A stretch of DNA of 64,000 nucleotides, taken from NCBI RefSeq assembly GCF_002000245.1, contig NZ_MTCM01000002.1, positions 806,001 to 870,000 on the forward strand, given 5' to 3'. Source of the DNA: Sphingobacterium sp. CZ-UAM. GTDB taxonomy: Bacteria; Bacteroidota; Bacteroidia; Sphingobacteriales; Sphingobacteriaceae. Below are positions 28,161 through 36,041 of the stretch, in pieces (position 1 is the stretch's first letter; each line of letters begins with the position of its first letter). The notes beneath the pieces are model-generated. The model ran no database searches, was not told the origin of the DNA, and was given only the letters and a program-made list of their open reading frames with translations. The translations under genes and the position numbers were made by a program.

Positions 28161-28790
28161 ATGGGTCAACACTCATTTGACAGCGAAGAGTTGGATGGAT
28201 ATATTAAGATCGACAAATACAATACTGAAAAAGTAGATCGCATCGCTTCTCATTATACAGATATTTTGGAATGCCTAGGAGAGGATCCCAAGCGTGAAGG
28301 CTTGGTAAAGACCCCCGAGCGCGTGGCCAAAGCACTGCAGTTTTTGACACATGGATATGATATCGATGCTGCTGAAGTACTCAGAGGAGCCATGTTTGAG
28401 GAAGATTATAGCCAGATGGTAGTTGTTAAGGATATCGAAGTGTATTCTTTATGTGAGCACCATATGTTACCTTTCTTTGGAAAGGCCCATATTGCTTATA
28501 TTCCGAACGGACATATTGTAGGTTTGAGTAAAATTCCGCGTGTAGTGGATATCTTTGCCCGTCGTTTGCAGGTACAGGAACGTCTTACCAACGAGATTCG
28601 GGATTGTATTCAGGAAACGTTAGGTGCCCGTGGTGTTGCAGTTGTTATGGAGTGCAAACATATGTGTATGGCCATGCGCGGTGTGCAAAAACAGAATTCC
28701 GTTACAACAACCTCCGCATTTACAGGTGCATTTCAAAACGACGTGACCCGATCTGAATTTTTACGCTTGATCACAGCAGATTTAGCTTAA
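28161..28790 (+). CDS. folE: GTP cyclohydrolase I
   Basis: FolE converts GTP to 7,8-dihydroneopterin triphosphate, the entry to folate and to queuosine through QueD. 209 residues. Zinc-site motif CEHHMLPF and the later Cys in [12 protein letters not shown] are present, as are [13 protein letters not shown] and LQVQERLT. It lies 28 nt after queD and ends at a strong terminator, so the two form a two-gene operon. Confidence 0.97.
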   Translation: MGQHSFDSEELDGYIKIDKYNTEKVDRIASHYTDILECLGEDPKREGLVKTPERVAKALQFLTHGYDIDAAEVLRGAMFEEDYSQMVVVKDIEVYSLCEHHMLPFFGKAHIAYIPNGHIVGLSKIPRVVDIFARRLQVQERLTNEIRDCIQETLGARGVAVVMECKHMCMAMRGVQKQNSVTTTSAFTGAFQNDVTRSEFLRLITADLA

Positions 28791-28810
28791 TATTTTTGTT
28801 GTTAAATAAT

Positions 28811-28856
28811 AAAAATACGCCCTCGAGAAGAACCTCTTCTCGAGGGCGTATTTTTT
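28811..28856 (+). terminator. Terminator of the queD-folE operon
   Basis: A 19-bp stem (AAATACGCCCTCGAGAAGA at 28813-28831 and its complement from 28835) with a 3-nt loop, ending in TTTTTT. It starts about 20 nt after the folE stop. Confidence 0.95.
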
Positions 28857-29018
28857 GATGAAATCTTGAAAAAAACACAAAATTCGAAAAATGAGGATAT
28901 TGCGTTTTTGAGCTTTTAAGGCGACTCGTTACAAAATTCCTTTACAAACCAATAATTATATATAGCTGTTTTTCAGTGTTTTATAAAAAAATATTTTTAT
29001 CATAAATATGTTTTTTGG

Positions 29019-29026
29019 TACCTTTG
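29019..29026 (+). promoter_or_regulatory. Promoter -7 box of the O-methyltransferase gene
   Basis: TACCTTTG fits TAnnTTTG exactly and ends 5 nt before the ATG at 29032. This makes the upstream in-frame ATG (29008) an unlikely start and implies a nearly leaderless mRNA. Confidence 0.6.
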
Positions 29027-29031
29027 TGGTT

Positions 29032-29667
29032 ATGGAAATTGTTGCCAACGATTTGGAGTCCTATTTGGAACATACTACAGACGATGAAAATTCGTTACTG
29101 AAAAGGGTAAATCGGGAGACATATTTGAAGGAAACAATGCCCCATATGTTATCTGGTCATTACCAGGGAAGAGTTCTTTCTTTATTGAGTAAATTGGTTG
29201 CTCCAAAACGTATTTTGGAGATCGGAACTTTTACGGGATATGCAACATTATGTCTCGCAGAAGGGCTTCAGCAAGATGGAGTTTTACACACCATTGATAT
29301 CAATGAAGAGCAACAAGAACGGGTCCAAGGATATTTTGATGCGTCTGAATTCGCAGATAAGATCCGATATCATATTGGCGATGCAGCGGAGATCATACCT
29401 ACATTAAATGAAACATTTGATCTGGTATTTATTGATGCTGATAAAAAGAGAAATTTATATTATTTCGAAACAATAATAAATCAAGTTCCGTCTGGGGGAC
29501 TCATTTTGATTGACAACGTCTTATGGAAAGGTAAGGTGTTAGATTCAAAACCAGACAACCAAACAAAGCAGATCATTGATTTGAATGCACGTTTAGCTCA
29601 GGACAAGCGCGTAGAGAAGGTAATATTACCGATTCGAGACGGACTTTTTGCGTTGCGCAAGAAGTAA
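29032..29667 (+). CDS. Class I SAM-dependent O-methyltransferase (caffeoyl-CoA OMT-like)
   Basis: 211 residues from the ATG at 29032. The SAM-binding motif is ILEIGTFTGYATL, followed by HTIDINEEQ, the metal-binding VFIDADKKRNLYY and LILIDNVLWKG segments, all typical of the cation-dependent O-methyltransferase family (PF01596). Bacterial members methylate catechols or small metabolites; the physiological substrate is unknown. Two cell-wall hydrolase genes follow in the same direction after 22 nt. Confidence 0.93.
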   Translation: MEIVANDLESYLEHTTDDENSLLKRVNRETYLKETMPHMLSGHYQGRVLSLLSKLVAPKRILEIGTFTGYATLCLAEGLQQDGVLHTIDINEEQQERVQGYFDASEFADKIRYHIGDAAEIIPTLNETFDLVFIDADKKRNLYYFETIINQVPSGGLILIDNVLWKGKVLDSKPDNQTKQIIDLNARLAQDKRVEKVILPIRDGLFALRKK

Positions 29668-29689
29668 TTTGTGAACTAAAACATTCTTC

Positions 29690-30211
29690 ATGAATTTAAA
29701 ACAATTAAAAAGCTTTGTACTGGTACTGGCTTTAGCAACTTTTGGAATTTCAAAAGTTTCAGCTCAAAGTGCGGCATATGTCGATAAGTACAGTCCAATA
29801 GCAAAAGAAATGATGGAGGAACACGGTGTTCCAGCATCGGTTATCTTAGCCATCGCTATGCATGAAAGCGGAAATGGTGGTAGCAGGATAGCAAAAAATT
29901 TGAATAACCATTTTGGTGTCAAAGGAAAGAATAACAGCACTGTTATTCGATCAGCTTACAAAGGTTATCGGTCTGTATTGGACTCGTATGATGACTTTGT
30001 AGGAATAGTAAAGAGAAAGAAGACTACCCAAAGCCTTTTTGAAAAACATCCAGGGGAAAAATATGAAGCTTGGGTAAAGGCAATAGCTCGTTCAGGTTAC
30101 TCCACGAGTAGAGACTGGACAGCGAAAGTACTTAAAACGATCAAACTCTATCACCTTGATATGTTTGATAACGATTCCAAGCAAAATAAGTTCTCGTCTA
30201 CTAAAAAATAA
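29690..30211 (+). CDS. Exported glucosaminidase-domain protein (FlgJ-like)
   Basis: 173 residues with a signal peptide (hydrophobic 10-24, cleavage after VSAQ). The mature part is one mannosyl-glycoprotein endo-beta-N-acetylglucosaminidase domain: SVILAIAMHESGNGGS with the catalytic Glu, then NNHFGVKG and the YR.Y.S...S..D segment. It should cut the glycan strands of peptidoglycan. It is adjacent to a longer paralogue 15 nt downstream and probably co-transcribed with it. Confidence 0.92.
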   Translation: MNLKQLKSFVLVLALATFGISKVSAQSAAYVDKYSPIAKEMMEEHGVPASVILAIAMHESGNGGSRIAKNLNNHFGVKGKNNSTVIRSAYKGYRSVLDSYDDFVGIVKRKKTTQSLFEKHPGEKYEAWVKAIARSGYSTSRDWTAKVLKTIKLYHLDMFDNDSKQNKFSSTKK

Positions 30212-30226
30212 GCACGACAGTATTGC

Positions 30227-31057
30227 ATGAAGAAGTTTTTTTATGGCATGATTGTATTCATGATGTTGATTACATCATGTTCAAGCCGGAGAGGCACCTT
30301 ATCATCCTCTAAATCCGGATCCAATTCAAAAACTTCTTCATCTTCAACAGGCCGACCCACCATGGCTGGGAATGACTACATTGCGCATTATAAAGACATT
30401 GCCATTGCAGAAATGAACAAATATGGTATTCCGGCCAGTATTAAACTCGCTCAGGCCTTGCTAGAATCCGGCAATGGTAATAGCTTCCTGGCTCGTGAAG
30501 CAAATAATCATTTCGGTATCAAGTGTGGTGGCGTATGGAAAGGCAAATCCGTGACCCGTCCTGATGATAATATTAACGATTGCTTCCGTGTATACGACAA
30601 TCCTCAACAGTCGTTTAGGGATCATTCGGAGTTTTTATTACGTCCCCGCTATTCGGCCTTGTTCAAATTGGACAAGGATGATTACAAAGGTTGGGCAAAA
30701 GGGCTTAAGGCTGCAGGATATGCGACCAATCCCCGCTATCCGGATTTATTGATCGAAATGATCGAACGCTATCATCTTGACCAATACGACCGGAAAGAGA
30801 CGCCGACACAAAAGGTCATGCGTGAAGAGGTCGTGAAAGAGGAGATTGTCCATAATGTTGAGGAAACACCTCCCGCTGTTGTGAAAACGGAAGAGATCAA
30901 AAGCCCAGTAGCAATGCGTATTCATGAAGTGAAAGCGCAGGAAACCCTCTATTCACTGAGCAAACTCTATAATGTCTCTGTGGAGCAAATCAAATCTTTA
31001 AATGGTCTTACAGATGAAGCATTGTCCCTAGGACAGCTATTGGTTATATCTAAATAG
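30227..31057 (+). CDS. Glucosaminidase lipoprotein with C-terminal LysM domain
   Basis: 276 residues. The N-terminus is a lipoprotein signal (MKKFFYGMIVFMMLITSC, Cys18), followed by a Ser/Thr-rich linker. The glucosaminidase domain has IKLAQALLESGNG with the catalytic Glu, NNHFGIKCGG and the RVYDNPQQSFRDHSEFL segment. The last 45 residues form a LysM (VKAQETLYSLSKLYNVSVEQIKSLNGL) that binds peptidoglycan. It differs from the gene before it by the lipid anchor and LysM, which suggests envelope tethering. Confidence 0.93.
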   Translation: MKKFFYGMIVFMMLITSCSSRRGTLSSSKSGSNSKTSSSSTGRPTMAGNDYIAHYKDIAIAEMNKYGIPASIKLAQALLESGNGNSFLAREANNHFGIKCGGVWKGKSVTRPDDNINDCFRVYDNPQQSFRDHSEFLLRPRYSALFKLDKDDYKGWAKGLKAAGYATNPRYPDLLIEMIERYHLDQYDRKETPTQKVMREEVVKEEIVHNVEETPPAVVKTEEIKSPVAMRIHEVKAQETLYSLSKLYNVSVEQIKSLNGLTDEALSLGQLLVISK

Positions 31058-31127
31058 TTACGCTTTAAAAGATGTTAAATATTTCAGTTTTGTATGGCGA
31101 TATAGTAGTTTTACGAAAGTGAAACTA

Positions 31128-31880
31128 ATGCGTTATATTTTTCTGTTCGTAGCCATATTGGGCAGTTCTCCCCTACTTTTTTGTCAGGAAAAGAAAGTTG
31201 AAGGAATTGTATTTGACAAAAAAACCAAACAACGTATCGGAAATGTGAAACTTGCCAATTTAAGGACAGGCGAGGTATTCTATAATAATACTAAAGGTGA
31301 ATTCGATTTTCTGGCCCGGATAGGTGATCAGATTGTTGCCATGAGCAAGGAATATTTTTCAGATACCCTTGCTGTTGACAATAAAGGGTTGTTGTTGTTT
31401 CATTTGAGAAGGGAGTCTATCTATATTGATGAGGTTCAGGTGTCCGCACGAAAGAACCCCGAGGAAATTCTGAAAAAGGCTAAAGAAGATTATGAGAAAG
31501 CCTACCGCTTGGCGGGATATGGCGATGTATTTTCAGTGGGACCTAGCGGGGCAGGATTGAGTATCAACTCCATTTATAGTCTATTTAGTAAAGAAGCCAA
31601 GAGAGCGCGTAGACTGACGAAGACTATAGAAAACGATTATAAGGAAAATGTGATCGACTACAAATTTACGAAAGAACTTATCAGTAAGGTTACGGGGCTC
31701 AATGTTGAGGAGTCAGAACGGTTTAGAAGAATATTTAGACCATCCTATTTTTTTATCCTGGCGGCAAGCGATTACGAAGTCACAAATTACATCAAAGATT
31801 GCTATTCACGTTACCGAATGAATCCTTCGCAATATTTTATTGAGCCTTTTCCAACAATTAATTATAAATTAGTACCGTAA
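31128..31880 (+). CDS. Exported protein with carboxypeptidase-regulatory-like domain
   Basis: About 250 residues; the ATG at 31128 or an in-frame GTG at 31119 are both possible starts. A signal peptide is followed by KKVEGIVFDKKTKQRIGNVKL, the strand pattern of a CarboxypepD_reg-like domain as found at the N-terminus of TonB-dependent receptors, but here without a barrel. The rest (residues 110-250) is charged and partly helical and is not recognised. It precedes a DUF3078 barrel protein and an amidase, 22 nt from the former. Confidence 0.8.
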   Translation: MRYIFLFVAILGSSPLLFCQEKKVEGIVFDKKTKQRIGNVKLANLRTGEVFYNNTKGEFDFLARIGDQIVAMSKEYFSDTLAVDNKGLLLFHLRRESIYIDEVQVSARKNPEEILKKAKEDYEKAYRLAGYGDVFSVGPSGAGLSINSIYSLFSKEAKRARRLTKTIENDYKENVIDYKFTKELISKVTGLNVEESERFRRIFRPSYFFILAASDYEVTNYIKDCYSRYRMNPSQYFIEPFPTINYKLVP

Positions 31881-31901
31881 ACAAAAAATAGAGTTTTCAG
31901 A

Positions 31902-32939
31902 ATGAAGTTATTCAATTTTGTCGGCATGGCTTTGCTTTGCCTTTCTTTTACAAGTATAAAGGCGCAGGATCTGAAGGATCTTAGAGCAAAACCAGATACC
32001 GTAATTTCTGTACAAGAAGAGCTACCTTTAAATATAAAAACCATTCGTCCGGTTGTACCCCAACTCAATCTTGAAGTCGATTACTGGAAACATTGGACTA
32101 AATTTGGTATCAACTTAAACCAGGCTTCCTTTAACGATAATTGGAAGGGGGGCGGTGTCGGATCTATCGCTATTGGTCTCAATGCCAATCACAAATCAGA
32201 TTATACCCGTGACAACTTTAATTTTGTGACCGAAGTTGATCTCCGTTATGGTAAGATCAAGAATACAAATAATATCGCAAAAAAGAATAATGACCGTATA
32301 TTTTGGGATAACAAGTTATCTTATAAATTGTCGGCAAACTGGGCCTTGTTTACATCGGTAACCTTCGAGTCACAATTTGATGCGGGTTATAAATATAAAG
32401 CTGTAAATGGTAAGGACACGATTGATTATATTGAAAATGCGTTTATGGCGCCGGCCTATTTAACAGAATCATTCGGTCTTGAGTATAAGCCGAGCAATGA
32501 GTTTTCGTTGCGTTTTGGTACGGGTACCGCACGGCAGACCTTTATTTTGGATGAGCGTGTAAAACCTCGTTCTGGAGAAGGATTTTATCAAAAGTACGGC
32601 TATTATAGAGATCCTGCCAATCCTACGGTAGGTACTGGGGAGAGATTTGGGGTGAAAGAAGACCGTTCTTTTGCCAATGCGCTGGCATTCCAGCTTACGG
32701 GCAACTTAGATAAGAATTTTACAGATAAATTGAATGTAAAAGCACGTTACAATTTATTTGCGGACTATGAGAAGATTTCGGATCCTACCCATCGCCTTGA
32801 TGTAACCGTAACAGCAAAAGTGACCCGGGTAATCAACGTCAATCTGAATGGAATTATGATCTATGATCCAGATGTGATTTCAAGAGTGCAATTGAGCCAG
32901 TCATTGGCTATGGGAATTGTCTATAGTTTACCAAAATAA
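31902..32939 (+). CDS. DUF3078 domain outer-membrane protein
   Basis: 345 residues with a signal peptide (MKLFNFVGMALLCLSFTSIKAQ). From residue 60 on, the sequence consists of alternating amphipathic strands (YWKHWTKFGINLNQASFNDNWKGGG and many similar), as in an outer-membrane beta-barrel; this matches DUF3078. Function is unknown. The stop codon overlaps the ATG of the amidase gene (TAATG), so translation is coupled. Confidence 0.88.
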   Translation: MKLFNFVGMALLCLSFTSIKAQDLKDLRAKPDTVISVQEELPLNIKTIRPVVPQLNLEVDYWKHWTKFGINLNQASFNDNWKGGGVGSIAIGLNANHKSDYTRDNFNFVTEVDLRYGKIKNTNNIAKKNNDRIFWDNKLSYKLSANWALFTSVTFESQFDAGYKYKAVNGKDTIDYIENAFMAPAYLTESFGLEYKPSNEFSLRFGTGTARQTFILDERVKPRSGEGFYQKYGYYRDPANPTVGTGERFGVKEDRSFANALAFQLTGNLDKNFTDKLNVKARYNLFADYEKISDPTHRLDVTVTAKVTRVINVNLNGIMIYDPDVISRVQLSQSLAMGIVYSLPK

Positions 32940-33808
32940 TGTTTAGACCAGTGTCAGTTGGGATTGTATTTGCTGTGTTGATGTCCTTGGCGAGCTGTAA
33001 ATCCAAGGGACAAGCTGCTGCTATGGCCAAACCATTGGTTGCTTCTTTCCTCCCTGGTGCAGCATTGGAGGAGAAGGTTGTGGTCAAGCCCGATACAAAT
33101 CAATTGACACCGCAGGAAAGAAAAGTGATCTTCTTACAGAAGACAGGTGAACACCCCTACTGGCGGCAGGCTGAAGCTATACACTATGATGTCCGCAAAC
33201 CAAATTTTGTGATTATCCACCATACGGCACAGGATAGTGTAGGCCAGACGATCAAGACATTCCAGATCCCGCGCACCAAAGTGAGTTCACATTATGTGAT
33301 CGGCCGCAACGGTGAGATTATCCAGATGTTGAATGACTACGTGCGTTCGTGGCATGCCGGTGTAGCTAAATGGGGAACTATTGTGGACATGAACTCTTGT
33401 TCTATCGGAATTGAATTGGACAATAATGGCAGGGAACCCTTTCCCGATGCGCAGATCAATTCACTGATCACTGTTTTGGATACATTAAAATCACGTTATC
33501 TGATTCCTGACAATAATTTTATCGGTCATGCGGATATCGCTCCGGCACGTAAAAATGATCCCAGTGTTTTCTTTCCCTGGAAGAAGCTGGCGGAAAAAGG
33601 ATTTGGCATCTGGTATGATGAAGGTCAGCTCGTTGCCCCTCCCGATAGTTTTAATGCCATTGACGCGCTTAAGATCATTGGGTATGATACATCTAATCTA
33701 AAAGCCGCGATCGTTGCCTTTAAACGTAAATTTATCGTACGCGATACAACGCCCGAGTTGACGGTTTATGATAAAAGTGTACTTTATAATATTTACAAGA
33801 AATACTAA
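32939..33808 (+). CDS. N-acetylmuramoyl-L-alanine amidase lipoprotein (Amidase_2)
   Basis: 289 residues. Lipoprotein signal with LASC (Cys20). The Amidase_2/PGRP domain runs from about 85 to 205: FVIIHHTAQDS supplies the first zinc His, SSHYVIGRNGEI and SWHAG follow, and IGHADIAPARKNDPSVFFPW supplies the second His and the usual D/C site. It should cleave the amide bond between MurNAc and the stem peptide. With the two glucosaminidases upstream and anmK, the region holds a set of peptidoglycan turnover functions. Confidence 0.94.
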   Translation: MFRPVSVGIVFAVLMSLASCKSKGQAAAMAKPLVASFLPGAALEEKVVVKPDTNQLTPQERKVIFLQKTGEHPYWRQAEAIHYDVRKPNFVIIHHTAQDSVGQTIKTFQIPRTKVSSHYVIGRNGEIIQMLNDYVRSWHAGVAKWGTIVDMNSCSIGIELDNNGREPFPDAQINSLITVLDTLKSRYLIPDNNFIGHADIAPARKNDPSVFFPWKKLAEKGFGIWYDEGQLVAPPDSFNAIDALKIIGYDTSNLKAAIVAFKRKFIVRDTTPELTVYDKSVLYNIYKKY

Positions 33809-33877
33809 TAAGCTGTCAAAAGGCGAATCCTGATCACTGATACCAAATAAGACGTTGGTATCTCGGTCTATAAAACG

Positions 33878-33912
33878 AAAAGTCCGGGGTTGCTATGAAT
33901 CCGGACTTTTTT
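33878..33912. terminator. Terminator between the amidase and the symporter
   Basis: A 10-bp stem AAAAGTCCGG (33878-33887) and its complement CCGGACTTTT (33901-33910) with a 13-nt loop, followed by TT. It can serve both convergent genes. Confidence 0.85.
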
Positions 33913-34009
33913 ATGTTCGCGGACATTAAGAAGCCTCTCTAAATTAAATTCCGATTCGTAATCAGCGCCTTTGTATGGGGGCTATTATCCTATTTCTTCC
34001 GGATTGTTG

Positions 34010-35725
34010 CTATTGTGTCTTGCTTATGTCGGATATAGTCGCATCTCTTTTGAGCGAAAGCTGTATCAAATAAGCGATAATCATTACCGCCACACAGCCA
34101 ATGAGATTCAGCCATAGAAAAGGAATCTTGTCCAGGTACCAAATACCAATGACCATGATTTCAGAGAGAATCGCGGCGATGAAAACAGCCTTTCCCTGAA
34201 TTTTTTTTAGATAGAAGGCAACGATAAATATGCCTAGGATCGTACCGTAGAATAAAGAACCTAAGATGTTTACCGCTTCCAAAAGATTGCCCAGTCTGTT
34301 TGCATATAGGGCGATGACAACTGTAAAGACACCCCAGGCTAAGGTAAATATACGCGACCAAAGGAGATCCTGTCTTTCAGTAGCATTGCGGTTTATAAAA
34401 CGTTTGTAAATATCTATCGTTGTTGTTGAAGCCAGCGAATTAATTGCACTGGCGGTAGAACCCATGGAGGCCAGAAAAATAACGGCGATCAGCAGGCCGA
34501 TCAGCCCCTTGGGAAAGGCTTTGGTGACAAAGGACAGGAATACATAGTTATTATCGTTTGTCTCGGCTGCCGGATTGTTTTTCTTGATAAGTGTCAGTGT
34601 GCTGTCTTTCACTTGCTGCATTTGTGCATTCAGTTGATGCAATGCCGAACGGGAAGTCTCAATGTTCTCCTCATCATTCTTATCTAGCGCTGTATTGAGA
34701 TCATTGACGATAGATTCACGCTGCTGAAATAACTGAGTATGTGTTTGTTCCAGTTCTTGATAGGAAGCGGCATATTGACTTTCTTTCAACTTCTGTACTT
34801 CGACCTGGTTGAAGAAGATAGGCGGTTGGTGGTATTGGTAGTAAGTAAATACGAGGACACCGATCAATAGGATGGCAAATTGCATGGGGATCTTTAAAAG
34901 GGCATTCATAATTAATCCCATTCTGCTTTCCTTTATGGACGATCCGGTTAGATAACGGCCTACCTGGCTTTGATCTGTTCCGAAATAAGATAACTGCAGA
35001 AAAAAACCACCGATCAACCCTGTCCACAGCGTATAGTTGTTGTTGAGGTCAAAAGTGAAGTCAAGGGCATTGGTTTTACCTGATTTGCCGGCAATGTGCA
35101 ACGCTTTAGAAAGGCCAACATCTGCCGGGAGCAAATGGATGACGAGCACACCAGCAATAAGAAGTGACCCAAATATAATGCTCATTTGGAGCAATTGCGT
35201 GTGAGATACAGCTTTAGTGCCCCCATAGGTGGTGTAGATAACCACAAAACTTCCGATAATCAGCGTTGTTAGTGTCAGGTCTATGTGGAGAATAGCCGAA
35301 ATGATCAACGATGGGGCAAAAATAGTGATACCCGTTGAAATACCACGCTGGATCAAAAATAGCAATGCGGTGAGCCCACGGGTCCTGACATCGAATCGTT
35401 TCTCCAGAAATTCGTAGGCAGTGAAGACTTTAAGTCTGTGAAATATTGGGATAAAGGTAATACAGAGTACAATAATGGCCAAAGGGAGACCAAAATAAAA
35501 CTGTACAAAACTCATCCCAGAGGAGTATGCTAATCCGGGAGCAGACAAAAAAGTAATGGCACTCGCCTGAGTGGCCATTACCGAAAGCCCGACATGGTAC
35601 CAAGGCAAAGAACGATTGCCCAAAAGATAACCATCAATATTTTTTATCCCTCGACTTTTATAGATGCCATAGACGACAATCGACAAAAGTGTTAGCAATA
35701 GAACGATCCAATCTACCGTACTCAT
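34010..35725 (-). CDS. Sodium:solute symporter (SSS family)
   Basis: The ATG at 35725 (MSTVDWIVLLL) gives 571 residues and starts directly with the first TM helix; an earlier in-frame start at 35791 would add an odd aromatic extension. About 13 hydrophobic segments are visible, with the family signatures GNRSLPWYHVGLSVMATQASA, TYGGTKAVSHTQLLQM and GTDQSQVGRYL. A charged helical loop near 330-390 is longer than usual. The substrate is unknown; the sequence is of the group often linked to sugar or sialic acid transport. It is followed downstream by no other gene; a small TM protein gene and a PIG-L deacetylase gene lie upstream on the same strand. Confidence 0.92.
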   Translation of the reverse strand: MSTVDWIVLLLTLLSIVVYGIYKSRGIKNIDGYLLGNRSLPWYHVGLSVMATQASAITFLSAPGLAYSSGMSFVQFYFGLPLAIIVLCITFIPIFHRLKVFTAYEFLEKRFDVRTRGLTALLFLIQRGISTGITIFAPSLIISAILHIDLTLTTLIIGSFVVIYTTYGGTKAVSHTQLLQMSIIFGSLLIAGVLVIHLLPADVGLSKALHIAGKSGKTNALDFTFDLNNNYTLWTGLIGGFFLQLSYFGTDQSQVGRYLTGSSIKESRMGLIMNALLKIPMQFAILLIGVLVFTYYQYHQPPIFFNQVEVQKLKESQYAASYQELEQTHTQLFQQRESIVNDLNTALDKNDEENIETSRSALHQLNAQMQQVKDSTLTLIKKNNPAAETNDNNYVFLSFVTKAFPKGLIGLLIAVIFLASMGSTASAINSLASTTTIDIYKRFINRNATERQDLLWSRIFTLAWGVFTVVIALYANRLGNLLEAVNILGSLFYGTILGIFIVAFYLKKIQGKAVFIAAILSEIMVIGIWYLDKIPFLWLNLIGCVAVMIIAYLIQLSLKRDATISDISKTQ

Positions 35726-35822
35726 GAATAATGTTTCGTAAAAAAGTACAGAAAAAGGATAAATATAAATAGCCAGATAACGACTATCCAATAGTAACGT
35801 TTCCAGCTATTCATGTTGTTTT

Positions 35823-36032
35823 TTATCTATCTGAGGCTTTTTGAGGATAGATAACACTGTTAAAAAATGCAGCGATAATCAATCCGATAACAGCACCGCC
35901 AATGATACTTAAAAATGTCTCATTTGCAGTGAAGCCAATTAATGCACCAAATACTACAGCAACTAAAAGGATAATTCCTTTAGCTTTTCCTGCATCTATT
36001 GTTGTACAGTTGTTGTCAATCTGATTTTCCAT
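35823..36032 (-). CDS. Small membrane protein with two TM segments
   Basis: 69 residues, not recognised by name. After a polar N-terminus there are two hydrophobic, glycine- and alanine-rich helices (about 17-36 and 40-62) in a tight hairpin, then a short basic tail. Located 10 nt after the PIG-L gene and about 100 nt before the symporter, so probably in one transcript. A role as a small accessory membrane protein is only a guess. Confidence 0.65.
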   Translation of the reverse strand: MENQIDNNCTTIDAGKAKGIILLVAVVFGALIGFTANETFLSIIGGAVIGLIIAAFFNSVIYPQKASDR

Positions 36033-36041
36033 TATGATATT

